NCBI GenBank assembly: GCA_037447655.1
Contig: JBBHKE010000771.1
Span: 599,797-611,397 of the forward strand
Origin: Zygnema cylindricum
Lineage: Eukaryota > Streptophyta > Zygnematophyceae > Zygnematales > Zygnemataceae
Direction of reading: 5' to 3'
Length of the DNA: 11,601 nt
Within the stretch, counting starts at the first letter, position 1. Each line of letters begins with the position of its first letter. The position numbers and the translations under genes are program-made. Below are positions 1-7,910 of this stretch, in pieces. The notes under the pieces are model-generated. The model saw only the letters and a program-made list of their open reading frames with translations, had not been told where the DNA came from and did not search any database.

Positions 1-134
1 TTCGCGGTGTAGTGTTTTAAAAAATATATTAAATGCCAATTTAGCGTTAATAATGTTAATTTGTGATTTTGGGTCCAAAAAAAAATGGCATTATCATTAA
101 TTTGGCACTTAATGCCAATTTGTGTGTCCGCTTC
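1..134. repeat. Imperfect palindromic repeat, cut by the left window edge
   Basis: The block at 32-55 and the block at 89-109 are roughly reverse complements (AATGCC against GGCACT, TAATG against CATTA), with a centre near 71. GCGG at 4-7 can pair with CCGC at 128-131. The first 12 bases (TTCGCGGTGTAG) match the end motif of the palindromes at 6079-7917. I read it as a decayed member of that family. The outer limits are uncertain. Confidence 0.35.
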
Positions 135-162
135 ATAGTTCAAAAGTACGTGAAAGTAGGCC

Positions 163-203
163 CATACAATATGCCTATTGTACGCAAAACATACAATATG
201 GCC
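163..203 (+). repeat. Short direct repeat flanking the copia 3' LTR
   Basis: The string CATACAATATG followed by GCC or CC occurs at about 163-175 and again at about 190-203, 27 bp apart. The second copy ends 4 bp before the LTR. It is not a target-site duplication, since both copies lie on the same side of the element. It may be a small local duplication. Confidence 0.4.
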
Positions 204-358
204 TTAATGAAAGGATCTCACACAAAAATCAGAGTGCAAAATTACAGCGGAAGCAAAAATAAAACATTCAGACGAGAGAAAGCTGTCCACGAAAGCCAAT
301 ATATTTCACGGACATTTTTTCCCACAAAAGATTAAGTTCCCCACTCCCACTAAGCTGC

Positions 359-367
359 AATATATAG
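359..367 (-). promoter_or_regulatory. TATA-like box in the 3' LTR
   Basis: CTATATATT on the minus strand is the only good TATA-like string in this part of the LTR. Transcription would then start about 25-30 bp downstream, near 330-338, making 208 to about 335 the R-U5 region. The same box is conserved in the truncated 5' LTR at 5888-5896. The start site is inferred. Confidence 0.5.
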
Positions 368-378
368 TACATTTATTG

Positions 379-386
379 TGACGTCA
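379..386. promoter_or_regulatory. TGACGTCA palindrome, candidate bZIP site
   Basis: A perfect TGACGTCA palindrome lies about 12 bp upstream of the LTR TATA box in element orientation. ACGT-core sites of this type are bound by plant bZIP factors, including the TGA class linked to stress induction. The other LTR keeps the core at 5908-5915, with one neighbouring base changed. Binding is inferred from the motif only. Confidence 0.4.
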
Positions 387-626
387 CTATAATTCAAGCC
401 AAACTAGAAAGTGCGCACTAAGTGCGTACAACTCATATTGAGTCAACAACGAAACACAGAGAACTGCCGGTACAACAAACACGTAAATTCAAAGCTACAT
501 AAAAACAAATAGTCCCTACATACCGTACACACCAAACAAAACATAATCTGGTCGTCGTCAAACAAAATTTCCGCGAGACCACGAAACTACAATCCGTACT
601 ACACGACTTAATAAACCCACCCTAGA

Positions 627-684
627 CCACTAACTCCACGTAAAGACAAATTAGCCCACTAACTTAACGTAACGACAAATTAGC
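627..684. repeat. 29-bp tandem duplication in U3
   Basis: Two adjacent copies at about 627-655 and 656-684 share CCACTAACT, then ACGTAA, then GACAAATTAG. They lie upstream of the LTR promoter and could act as duplicated enhancer elements. That role is inference. Confidence 0.6.
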
Positions 685-791
685 CAGCCGCGCGACAGAC
701 CGCGACGGCCGACTACAACTTTGACTGAAAAAGACAAAATAGCTGGCCGCGCGACAGACCGCGACGGCCGATTACAAACTTTGACTTAACA
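674..791. repeat. 59-bp-period GC-rich direct repeat at the start of U3
   Basis: A 26-base block at 687-712 (beginning GCCGCGCGACAGACC) recurs without change at 746-771. Flanking similarity (ACAAATTAGC against ACAAAATAGC upstream, ACAACTTTGACT against ACAAACTTTGACT downstream) extends the unit to about 59 bp. It is strikingly CpG-rich in an AT-rich window. In element orientation it is the first part of the 3' LTR, the usual place for U3 enhancer repeats. Confidence 0.75.
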
Positions 792-792
792 A

Positions 793-805
793 TCCCCCTC
801 TCAAA
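793..805 (-). other. Polypurine tract (plus-strand primer site)
   Basis: On the minus strand it reads TTTGAGAGGGGGA, followed directly by the LTR start TGTTAAG. A purine run touching the 3' LTR is the site of plus-strand DNA synthesis in LTR retrotransposons. It confirms 791, not 450, as the LTR boundary. Confidence 0.85.
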
Positions 806-815
806 CTTGTAATCA

Positions 816-1371
816 TCACATCAAACCTAATTTAGGTCTCCCCCTCAAAAGTACATCATGAGCCGCGACTTTCGTCAACATATCCGCGGCTTCCTCCAAC
901 GTCGAAACATACAAAAACTCAACTTCCTTTGCTTTAACCAAATCGCGTATGAAGTGCCACTGAATCCTAATATTTTTGTCCTTTTGTGAAAGACAGGATT
1001 CTTCACCAATGCCATCGAACTCATACTGTCAGAAAATATTTTCATACAGCCTATTGAAATCCCTAATTCTCCAAGTAGTTCCTTAATCCAAATCGACGCC
1101 TTAGACGTTTGACACGCAACCATATACTCTGCTTCGGTTGAAATTAATGCAACAGTTGGCTGGAGTCGCGAACTCCAAGAAATAGCCGCGCCACCAAAGA
1201 CAAAAGCATATCCAGACGTTGACTTTCCTGTATCAAAATCTCCACCCAATCTGCGTCACAATATCCCACGCACTCCAAAGATGTCCGTCCAGATCGGAAC
1301 AATAAACCAATCTCGACCGTACCTTCAAGGTAACGAAATATCCTCTTCACGGCCTCCCAATGAATCTTTTA
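816..1371 (-). pseudogene. Copia RNase H domain, broken
   Basis: This is the C-terminal RNase H of the polyprotein, which removes the RNA strand during reverse transcription. Visible motifs are YCDADW (codons near 1250-1260), STSGY, TEAEY (Glu codon near 1135) and FSDS (Asp codon near 1030), which supply the acidic catalytic residues. The conserved copia tail ADMLTK is readable near 870-890, before a TGA stop at 816-818. Three frames are needed: it continues in the reverse transcriptase frame past a TAA at 1369-1371, shifts near 1240-1250 just after CDADW, and shifts again near 985-1000. It cannot be made as one protein. Confidence 0.9.
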
Positions 1372-2358
1372 ACGAGCCTGACAAAATTGACTCACGACAG
1401 AAACCGCAGCCAAAATATCCGGTCGCGTGGCCACACTTAAATACATCAAACTTCTAACGGCCACACGATAGGGCACGTGGACAGTTTCCTCCTCCTCAAA
1501 TTTGCGATATTGTAGTTTGGAATCTAGAGGTGTCAAAACCGGCTTAGAATCCAACATAGCAAATTTAGTTAGTACTTCTTTGCAATATTGCGCTTGCGAT
1601 AATTTAATATCTCCATTATCGTACCTTAAAACTTCCACTCGAAGAATATATCGTACGTCCCCCAAATCTGTGACTTTAAAATGTAGACGTAGGTACTCCT
1701 TCAATTCCGCGATTCGAGTCAACTTGTCACATATTATCAAGAAATCATCCACGTAGACAGAAAATATAATTTGATCTTCCCCCTCACCTTTTACGTAAAC
1801 TCCAGAGTCTGAAACTGTTAGGACGAATCCAAATTCGGTAATGACCTTGTGTAATCGTAAATACCAAGTCCGCGGTGCCTGTTTTAGTCCGTACAAGAAC
1901 TTTCGCAGCCGCCATACCTTCCCCTCCTTCGACACTACTCCCTCCGAAACTTTCATATAAACCTCCTCCTCTAAGTCACCATTGAAGAACGCCGTCTCTA
2001 CGTCTATTTGGTGAATGTGTTTTTTGCCGGGAGCGGCAATAGCAATAATCATCCTCAAAGAATCAAACTTAACAACCGGTGCATATGTCTCCGTATAATC
2101 TATCCCCTCCCTTTGTTGAAAGCCCTTGCAAACTAGCCGATCCTTATGTTTTACTACTTCCCCCGATGCACCAGTTTTGGTTTTAAAAATCCACTTCGCA
2201 TCAATAGCCTTTTTACCCTATGGTAGGCTTACCTCCTCAAACGTACGGTTGTCGACAATAGATTGGAGTTCTCGCTCCCATGCCGGTTTCCAATGCTTCT
2301 CCCAATCGCATGATTTTCGTGCTTCCACATACGATTGCGGATCGCCCGGTTTATTTCA
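1372..2358 (-). pseudogene. Copia reverse transcriptase domain, interrupted by stops
   Basis: This is the RNA-dependent DNA polymerase of the polyprotein. One frame reads almost the whole domain. It starts with the linker motif SYVEA near 2340, then DAKWIF, TYAPV, the first catalytic region with QIDVETAFFNG (Asp codon 2002-2004), LYGLKQAPR, and the YVDD active-site box (codons 1744-1755). It ends near SVVSQF. This order and spacing are typical of Ty1/copia. A TAG at 2218-2220 cuts the N-terminal part, a TGA at 2356-2358 ends the frame upstream, and a TAA at 1369-1371 separates it from RNase H. The 1372-2058 stretch is the longest well-preserved reading frame of the element, but it has no natural start. 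Confidence 0.93.
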
Positions 2359-3861
2359 CATGATGATTGCTATAAAAGAAAATCATCCTCCCTCTCCACC
2401 GAAATAAAATAATATGAATTTTCCACATTCCCCTTACCATCAAAAGAAAGACGAGCCGGTTTCTTTCCCCTATTTTCTCACATACTCCTCCTCGGCTCAA
2501 ATTCTTTCTCCTCCTTTGCCGATTCCTCCTCAATGACATTCGGACCACTCGATTTAGAAGACGAAGATTTCCTCGTGTCCGAAGACATTCCGGAATTTTT
2601 GCTCCGTGAATCTCCACCACCAATGTTACCAAAATTAACATTCTCCACAATTTTACCTTTCCCCCTCTTAACATTGGAGGTGGATTTCGGATCAATTTCC
2701 GAATCCGAACCCTCAATGTCATTAAGATCACCAATTTCAAATTCTTCATGAAAGTCAAGATTAGAATTTCGATTAGCCGATCGAGAGATTGTGGATAATA
2801 AGTCCTCGTGAAAATCCACATTTCTTGATTCCTCAATGATATTTCGAATCGGATCATAAACTCGATAAAGACTCCCTTTCTCACTATATCCGACGATATA
2901 ACCACTCCAACTTTTCGATGCAAACTTACCCTCTCTCTTTTGTGCTTGAATATAAACCGACGCACGGCATCCCCAAATCCGAATGTGGTGTAGAGGAGGC
3001 TTTCGCCCATACCACAACTCATACGAAGTTATATCACCCGAAACCGATGTAATTCGCCATTAAAATTGCAATCGCCCCATAAATGAATACTCCTCCCGGA
3101 TCCGTGTACCATGGATCGTACCATTTCTTGAAGAGTACGATTTTTCCTCTCGGCAATGCCATTAGATTCCGGTGAGTAAGATGCGGTATATCGATGAGAA
3201 ATTCCCCATATTTTACAATAAAGATCAAAAGCAAGAAATTCCCCTCCGTTATCCGATCTAATAGATTTTAACTTTCTCTCACATTGCCTTTTGGCCATCA
3301 CATGCCACTCTTGAAAGCGTAAAAATGCTTCGGATTTGTGTTTAATTAATATTACCCATGTGAAGCGAGAGAAGTCGTCCACCACCACCATAATATATTT
3401 GTTTCCACCAATCGTCTCCGGTTTCACGTCCCCACATAAATCAATATGCACAAGATCAAGCGGATGCCTAGATCGATGCATCGGATCCTTAGCCGGATGC
3501 GACTTTCGGATTTGTCTACCCTTACTACACCCCTCACATCCGTTAATTTTCTCTCCCGACGCCAAGTCTAATCCCCTTACGCTTCCATTTTTAATCATCC
3601 GCCGTAAACTCGTCTCCGATGTGTGACACATTCGATGGTGCCACAAGGTTAGATCACCTTTCAATTCGGAAATTTGCGAAATAATGCCATTAGAATTTGG
3701 TTGGGATTTCGGCCGACGCCATTTTAGTCGACTATGCATAAAATCCGTGACCTTTCTTTCACCTATTCGTACACCATCAGATTGTACAATTTTTATTGTG
3801 GAATCTCCGTACGCAAGTACACTGCCGCCCCGCTCGTTAAATATGCGGTACACTGAGAAGG
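2359..3861 (-). pseudogene. Copia integrase with GAG-pre-integrase zinc region, frameshifted
   Basis: This is the enzyme that joins element DNA to the host chromosome. The intact part, 3029-3853, contains the zinc-binding HHCC module (His codons near 3640 and 3625, CEGC near 3529-3538). The catalytic core follows, with Asp in HIDLCGD (codon near 3442), Asp in IRSDNGGEF (near 3253) and Glu in NGIAERKNR (near 3151). The second Asp and the Glu are separated by 33 residues rather than the usual 35, so two codons may be missing. Reading frame changes near 3075 and near 3050, then continues through LWYGRKPP into a serine- and glutamate-rich C-terminal tail. That tail is cut by TGA at 2478-2480 and TAG at 2370-2372. 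Confidence 0.92.
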
Positions 3862-4109
3862 TTCACTGAACCTTCAGGTAAGTACAAAACATTAGTTAAT
3901 TGAGTTTGCGTAACTTTTTCTACCCCACGTGAGTCCAAATTTGGTAAATCAAACCGTACAGTACCCATGGTGCTTATCGAAATCACTTGTCCACTTGCGA
4001 TAGTGATTCATTTTGGTATCGTGAGTTCGCGAAAATCGTCAAAGAGTGAAGCGTCGGTACAAACGTGATGTGACGCTCCTGAGTCAATAATCCACTCTTT
4101 TTCGTGTAG
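3862..4109 (-). pseudogene. Copia aspartic protease domain, interrupted
   Basis: This is the retroviral-type aspartic protease that would cut the polyprotein. The catalytic triad DSG lies at codons 4077-4085, within WIIDSGASHH, a standard copia form. After it the same frame continues through a TGA stop at 4006-4008 to a conserved NVLYLPEGSVNLLSV-type strand near 3870-3905. The frame then ends and must shift to reach the integrase region. The domain is short and sits directly after the glycine/arginine-rich end of gag, as expected in a single gag-pol polyprotein. Confidence 0.85.
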
Positions 4110-5642
4110 CGTAGAACCTGCCAAAAGATCAAGCGATAGGTTAAGGGCGGAAAATATTTGTGCTTCGTTGCCTCCCTCAAAGTAATCGTCACCCATAAAG
4201 TGTCCTCCTCCTCTTCCATTGCGGCCTCCACGACCACCGCGGCCGCCAAGGCGACCGCCACCGCGTCCACCGTATCGACCGCCGCCGTCTCCTCTACCGC
4301 CGCCGTTTCCTCTACCGCCGCCGCCTCCTCTACTGCCCGCTCCTCCATTTTCAGCATTTGAATAACATTGGGGGCTAATATGGCCCCATTTCCCGCAAAA
4401 ATGGCATTGACGCTCCTTGTCCGGGCAAGAAGCCGCCCTGTGACCAAGTTTGCCGCACTGAAAGCAAGCAATATTGGTTAGATCTGAATATCCGGGTTGG
4501 GAAGGAGATCTCCCGGCCCTTTCGTGTCCTTTTCCCCCTCTTCCTCTCGGATTTCCACCTCTTCTACCTCCTCTTCCCCCAAGATAATTTAGATCGGCGC
4601 GTTTCCGGTGTTGTGGCATTGAGGGAACCGGTCGGTTGGGGTCCCCTCGATGAACTCGGACGATTCGCCTCGGTGGATTTGAGGAAAGTGATAATCGAAT
4701 CCAAAGTGTTCGAATCCCTCGATAAAAGAATGTCCCTCAAATGTATCATTTTCTCCGGTAAGGCATGGATGAAGACCGATGCCTTATCACTCTCATCGAT
4801 GAACTTTCCCAAGTTTGCAAGTTGCTTGATAATAATGTTGAATCTCTTCGCGGCTTCATCAATCGACTCACTCGACTTAACCTTAAATGAGGTATAATCG
4901 GTATAAATGTGTTGCCCCTTATTTTGAAGACTCTTTTCAAGTGATTCTCAAGAGCCACCCAACAATCATGGGCAAATCTTCGGGTAAGGAATAGATCATG
5001 TATAGAAGTGCTACATGATTGAAATAAATCGCCGATAGCGGAAAGATTTTTCTTCGTCCACACAAGATAAGCTCTCCGATCCGAGGTAGGCATCTTGTCC
5101 ACCCCTTTTACCACCTTCCAAAGCTGTTTCAATTTAAATTGACCTTTGATATATTTCTTCCACCATTGGTAATTTGTCCCATTGAAGATGACGATCTTGC
5201 CGGACATAGATTCAACCGGTTCGTCCACTTCACTCCAATCGTCAAGATCGGAATAATCATCGATGGGAAGTTTTCCCTTTTGAATCAATTCCCTCATCTC
5301 CTCCTCATCTCCTCCACCTCCTTCCGTATCGCCGATGCTTAGATCTGGAATCGGATCTCCGAATAATGGAGATCTAGTAACAAGGTTTGCCTCGGAGATC
5401 CGCTGATCCACATAACGGAAAAGACCATCCATCAGTTTTTGGAGACGATCTCCCATCGCGTCATCTTCCTCCTTCTTTTTCTCTTCATTCTCCTCTTTTT
5501 GACCGACCGGATCGATCGGAACGGTCTCCTCAAAAGTTTTGCCGGTGAAAGAAAATGGAGTTTATACTTCCGGATCCGAAGTTGATTCGGATGGATCCGC
5601 AGGATCCGGATCTGGAGGTTGCGGAAATATCGGAGAAGGCAT
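4110..5642 (-). pseudogene. Copia gag (capsid/nucleocapsid) with two zinc knuckles and an RGG region, broken
   Basis: This is the structural protein that packages element RNA. The first ATG in frame is at 5640-5642, and the frame is open upstream to a TAG near 5690. The N-terminal part is proline- and acid-rich, then lysine/glutamate-rich, and is broken by a TAA at 5562-5564. The retrotransposon gag core starts with FNGTNYQWWKK near 5180 and LWKVV near 5120. The frame shifts near 4930-4940 and returns near 4600-4620. Two CCHC knuckles follow (CFQCGKLGHRAASC and CHFCGKWGHISPQC, codons 4365-4466), then about 45 residues of Gly/Arg repeats (4203-4337). Many plant copia gags have one knuckle, so the tandem pair plus RGG region is notable. 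It is a decayed copy and not functional as it stands. Confidence 0.9.
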
Positions 5643-5722
5643 CAAAGGAGAAGGGGTATTTTTCTTCTTTCTCCAGATGGCGGCCAACTAGCCACCCTTC
5701 TACACCTTAAATGAGCACACAA

Positions 5723-5734
5723 GCTCCGATACCA
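5723..5734 (-). other. Primer-binding site for initiator tRNA-Met
   Basis: The minus strand reads TGGTATCGGAGC just inside the 5' LTR. It matches the plant copia site TGGTATCAGAGC, complementary to the 3' end of initiator tRNA-Met, with one mismatch. This is where minus-strand DNA synthesis would begin, and it fixes the orientation of the element. Confidence 0.85.
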
Positions 5735-5735
5735 C

Positions 5736-5979
5736 TAGAAAGGATCTCACACAAAAATCAGAGTGCAAGATTACAGCGGAAGCAAAAATAAAACATTCAG
5801 ACAAGAGAAAGCTGTCCACGAAAGCCAATATATTTCACGAACATTTTCTCCCACAAAAGATTAAGTTCCCCATTCCCACTAAGCTGCAATATATAGTACA
5901 TTTACTGTGACGTCAATATAATTCAAGCCAAAATAGATAGTGCGCACTAAGTGCGTACAACTCATATTGAGTCAACAAC
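5736..5979 (-). repeat. 5' LTR, truncated to about 244 bp (distal U3 missing)
   Basis: This copy matches 208-450 of the 3' LTR with 9 differences and no gaps over 241 bp. It then stops abruptly at 5979/5980, where the other LTR continues for 341 bp more. The TATA-like box (5888-5896) and the TGACGTCA core (5908-5915) are kept, while the tandem-repeat region of U3 is gone. The inner terminus reads CTA where the other LTR has CA. No target-site duplication can be recognised on this side. Confidence 0.88.
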
Positions 5980-6405
5980 CATTAGCGCTGAAATTAGAAT
6001 ACACCTTTTTTTTGAAAAATTTCAAATTCTTAATTAGCATCAAGTACGGTAAATTTTCTTTAACACTATTTAAACTTTGACACTAATAATGATTCGCGGT
6101 GTAGCGTATACGCGAAGTCATCAATATTATTTCAAGTGCAAACATACTACCCAGTTTTTGCCGAGATAAGTACTTGTGGGGTTTGGAAATCTTACGAAAC
6201 TCTTAAATTGGAGTAAAATTTATGCTAGTTTATGCTTTATCTTTTTTAATGTTCCCCTCTTTTCGGCGGCTAAGCGGTATTGAAATTTTAATTAACATGT
6301 GAAGCACACTTAATGTTGTAAAAAAGAGATGTCATGTGGACGATGTAACATCACACTAATTTTAACGAACATAATATAAAATGGTTAACACTAAATAAAT
6401 ACTTT
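5980..6405. other. Gene-free AT-rich stretch with an orphan repeat end
   Basis: No coding region is supported. At 6079-6106 it holds the end motif GACACTAATAATGATTCG followed by CGGTGTAG. The same motif closes the palindromes further right and is also seen at position 1. No matching left half is visible, perhaps because it was lost at the copia junction. GCGTATACGC at about 6104-6113 is a perfect 10-bp palindrome just outside it. Confidence 0.4.
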
Positions 6406-6518
6406 CCATGTTAGCATTAATTCTATTTTTATGTTAATAACACTAATTTAAGAGTTTGGGCCGAAAAAAGCCGCGACAACATTAGAGTTATTAACACTAG
6501 TAACGATTAGCGATGTAG
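6406..6518. repeat. Short palindromic element, MITE-like (about 113 bp)
   Basis: GTTAATAACACTAAT at 6433-6447 pairs with the reverse complement of the segment ending GTTATTAAC at 6486-6494, about 15 of 17 positions matching. The symmetry centre is near 6463. The right end carries TAACGATTAGCGATGTAG, and the left end is a weaker mirror of it. It has no coding capacity. The family and target duplication are unknown. Confidence 0.5.
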
Positions 6519-6736
6519 TTTTTAACTTTGTGACAACGTCAGATCTCACTCTATTCTACAAGAAGAAATTATTTCAAAATTCGTACCTCTCCCTACTACG
6601 CCATAAGTAGATAGCATGAAGTAGATAGTTATTTACTTTGATTTTGCTAACGTATTTCTTAAGGCTCTTTTAATAGATTTGGTTATCGCTATTTTCCATT
6701 TGCGATATGAGTTAACCTGCAAAAGTTAACACATAG

Positions 6737-6879
6737 CTACACCATGAATTGCTAGTAGGGTTAAAAACACTAATTCAGTGCCCCTAAACTTTGACCCACG
6801 AACCTAAATCAAAATTATTAATTTTATTTTTTCCTTTACGCTAACATAGGTGTTGTTTAACTAGCGTCAATTAGTGTAG
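6737..6879. repeat. Short palindromic element, MITE-like (143 bp)
   Basis: CTACAC at 6737-6742 pairs exactly with GTGTAG at 6874-6879, and GCTAGT at 6751-6756 pairs with ACTAGC at 6860-6865. The centre at 6811-6825 is itself a perfect palindrome (AAAATTA-T-TAATTTT). The ends resemble those of the neighbouring palindromes. It has no coding capacity. Confidence 0.5.
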
Positions 6880-7092
6880 TGTACAAAATGGGTCAATCTG
6901 TACCGAAAATGCTCGTCCTTTTGTAAACATACAAAAAAAGAGCCAGATAAAGATGTTGACACAGGAAATTGAGTGCGTCGACACATAAAAACACACTCAT
7001 ATTTGATTCCCAATCATAAAGACGAGGGAAAATTGCAAGAACTTGTTATTTATGTTCAAGCGTCGACTTTGTGAACAACAACTATCCTGAAC

Positions 7093-7246
7093 TACAATAT
7101 GAAAATGTTTATCCAAATTAGTGTTAGGTGTATAAATTAATGTTAATATTTGTTGCTTTAGGCCTTTGAACCTAAAATAGAGTTAATAACACAAAACGTT
7201 TATTTACACTAAATATTTTTTAACACTAATAACGATTCACATCGTA
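7093..7246. repeat. Short palindromic element, MITE-like (154 bp)
   Basis: TACAATATGAA at 7093-7103 mirrors TACGATGTGAA, which is the reverse complement of 7236-7246. TTAGTGTTA further in mirrors TAACACTAA at 7221-7229. An inner TTTAGG/CCTAAA pair at 7157-7176 lies close to the geometric centre. The right end reads TAACACTAATAACGATTCAC, the clearest form of the family end motif. Confidence 0.5.
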
Positions 7247-7702
7247 CTTGCAAAATTGTGTGTAACTCTTAATGAGCTAAAATTAATTGCGAATACGGAA
7301 GTTATCTACTATTTCCACAGTTAGCTTTTCACCAATGTTATTTTTCACCATACCATCTAGCACCACAATATCATTGGCGAATTGGCGAAGTCTAATCTAG
7401 TGGTTTTGGGACAATCTATAACTAAATTTCAAAAGTCAAAGGCATTTGGCATGCTAGTGGACAAAGCAAAATCATAAAAAACAAAAAAACATAAAGCGCC
7501 AAATCGTCCGAACCGGAAGCACCTTGTCTTTCACACGAAAGCACAAACTAGCGACCCTCCCTGTCCTATTTTCCAGATTGATCTGCACCGTTAAACTGTT
7601 TTACGTTCCCATGTACTCAGATGGTTTACCATCGTGCTCTCTTGAGAAAGTCCTCTCTAACTCTCAAGTCTCAACAGATCCAAACAAATGGAACAATGCA
7701 TA
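7247..7702. other. Gene-free AT-rich stretch
   Basis: I see no gene, RNA gene or clear repeat here. Open frames are short and lack recognisable motifs. TTGGCGAATTGGCGAA at about 7374-7389 is a minor local duplication. Confidence 0.4.
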
Positions 7703-7910
7703 GTGAATCGCTATTAGTGTTGGTAATATTTTTGCCACTAAAAACGTCTTTTTTCTGTACACATTTGTCTGATTTTCGATTTGAGACCGCCAACCAGAAG
7801 CTGGGAATCCAACCTTTCAATCGCGACCGTTAGATCCACAATCCAACATGTGTATACGATAAAGGATGTTTTAAGTCGCAAAAAAAACATTGACATTAAT
7901 AGCGATTCAC
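7703..7910. repeat. 208-bp inverted repeat (foldback or MITE-like, hairpin-forming)
   Basis: The first 14 bases at 7703-7716 (GTGAATCGCTATTA) are exactly complementary to the last 14 at 7897-7910. The arms continue inward for about 80 bp with roughly three quarters of positions matching and a few small gaps. Several differences are transitions that would still give G-U pairs in RNA. The right end plus outer flank matches 7220-7250, linking it to the neighbouring palindromes. No convincing target-site duplication is seen. It could be a MITE, or a hairpin RNA locus if transcribed. Confidence 0.75.

Larger units (their letters stand above)
208..791 (-). repeat. 3' LTR of the copia element (full length, 584 bp)
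   Basis: In element orientation it begins TGTTAAGTC at 791 and ends CCTTTCA at 208, giving canonical TG...CA termini. The start lies directly beside a polypurine tract, which fixes it. The segment 210-450 matches 5739-5979 with 9 differences, 6 of them transitions. The segment 451-791 is distal U3 and has no counterpart at the other end. The LTR carries a TATA-like box and a TGACGTCA palindrome in the shared part, and two sets of tandem repeats in distal U3. Confidence 0.9.
208..5979 (-). mobile_element. Degraded Ty1/copia LTR retrotransposon, 5' LTR truncated
   Basis: All the hallmarks of a Ty1/copia element are present on the minus strand: primer-binding site, gag with zinc knuckles, protease, integrase, reverse transcriptase and RNase H in that order, a polypurine tract, and LTRs. 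Integrase precedes reverse transcriptase, which separates copia from gypsy. LTR identity over the shared 241 bp is 232/241 with no gaps. If a rate of 1.3e-8 substitutions per site per year applied, this would mean an insertion roughly 1.5 million years ago, but that rate is borrowed. The coding region is broken many times, so it is non-autonomous. No target-site duplication is visible: the left flank is CTTAA, and the right flank has lost its original LTR end. I did not assign a copia lineage. Confidence 0.95.

Noticed and set aside
208-450. Reading the LTRs as only about 241 bp long, since just that much is shared
   Set aside because: There is no polypurine tract beside 450, while a textbook one touches 791 and the sequence there starts TGTTAAG. 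The shorter right copy is better explained by truncation.
4158-4361. Plus-strand open frame rich in Ala, Ser and Thr
   Set aside because: It is the antisense shadow of the Gly/Arg repeats of gag.
3983-4471. Second minus-strand frame with Ala/Val/Glu repeats
   Set aside because: It is a shifted frame over the zinc-knuckle and RGG region and lacks any motif.
203-5985. TAATG left and CATTA right of the copia element as flanking duplication
   Set aside because: They are inverted relative to each other, whereas a target-site duplication must be direct.
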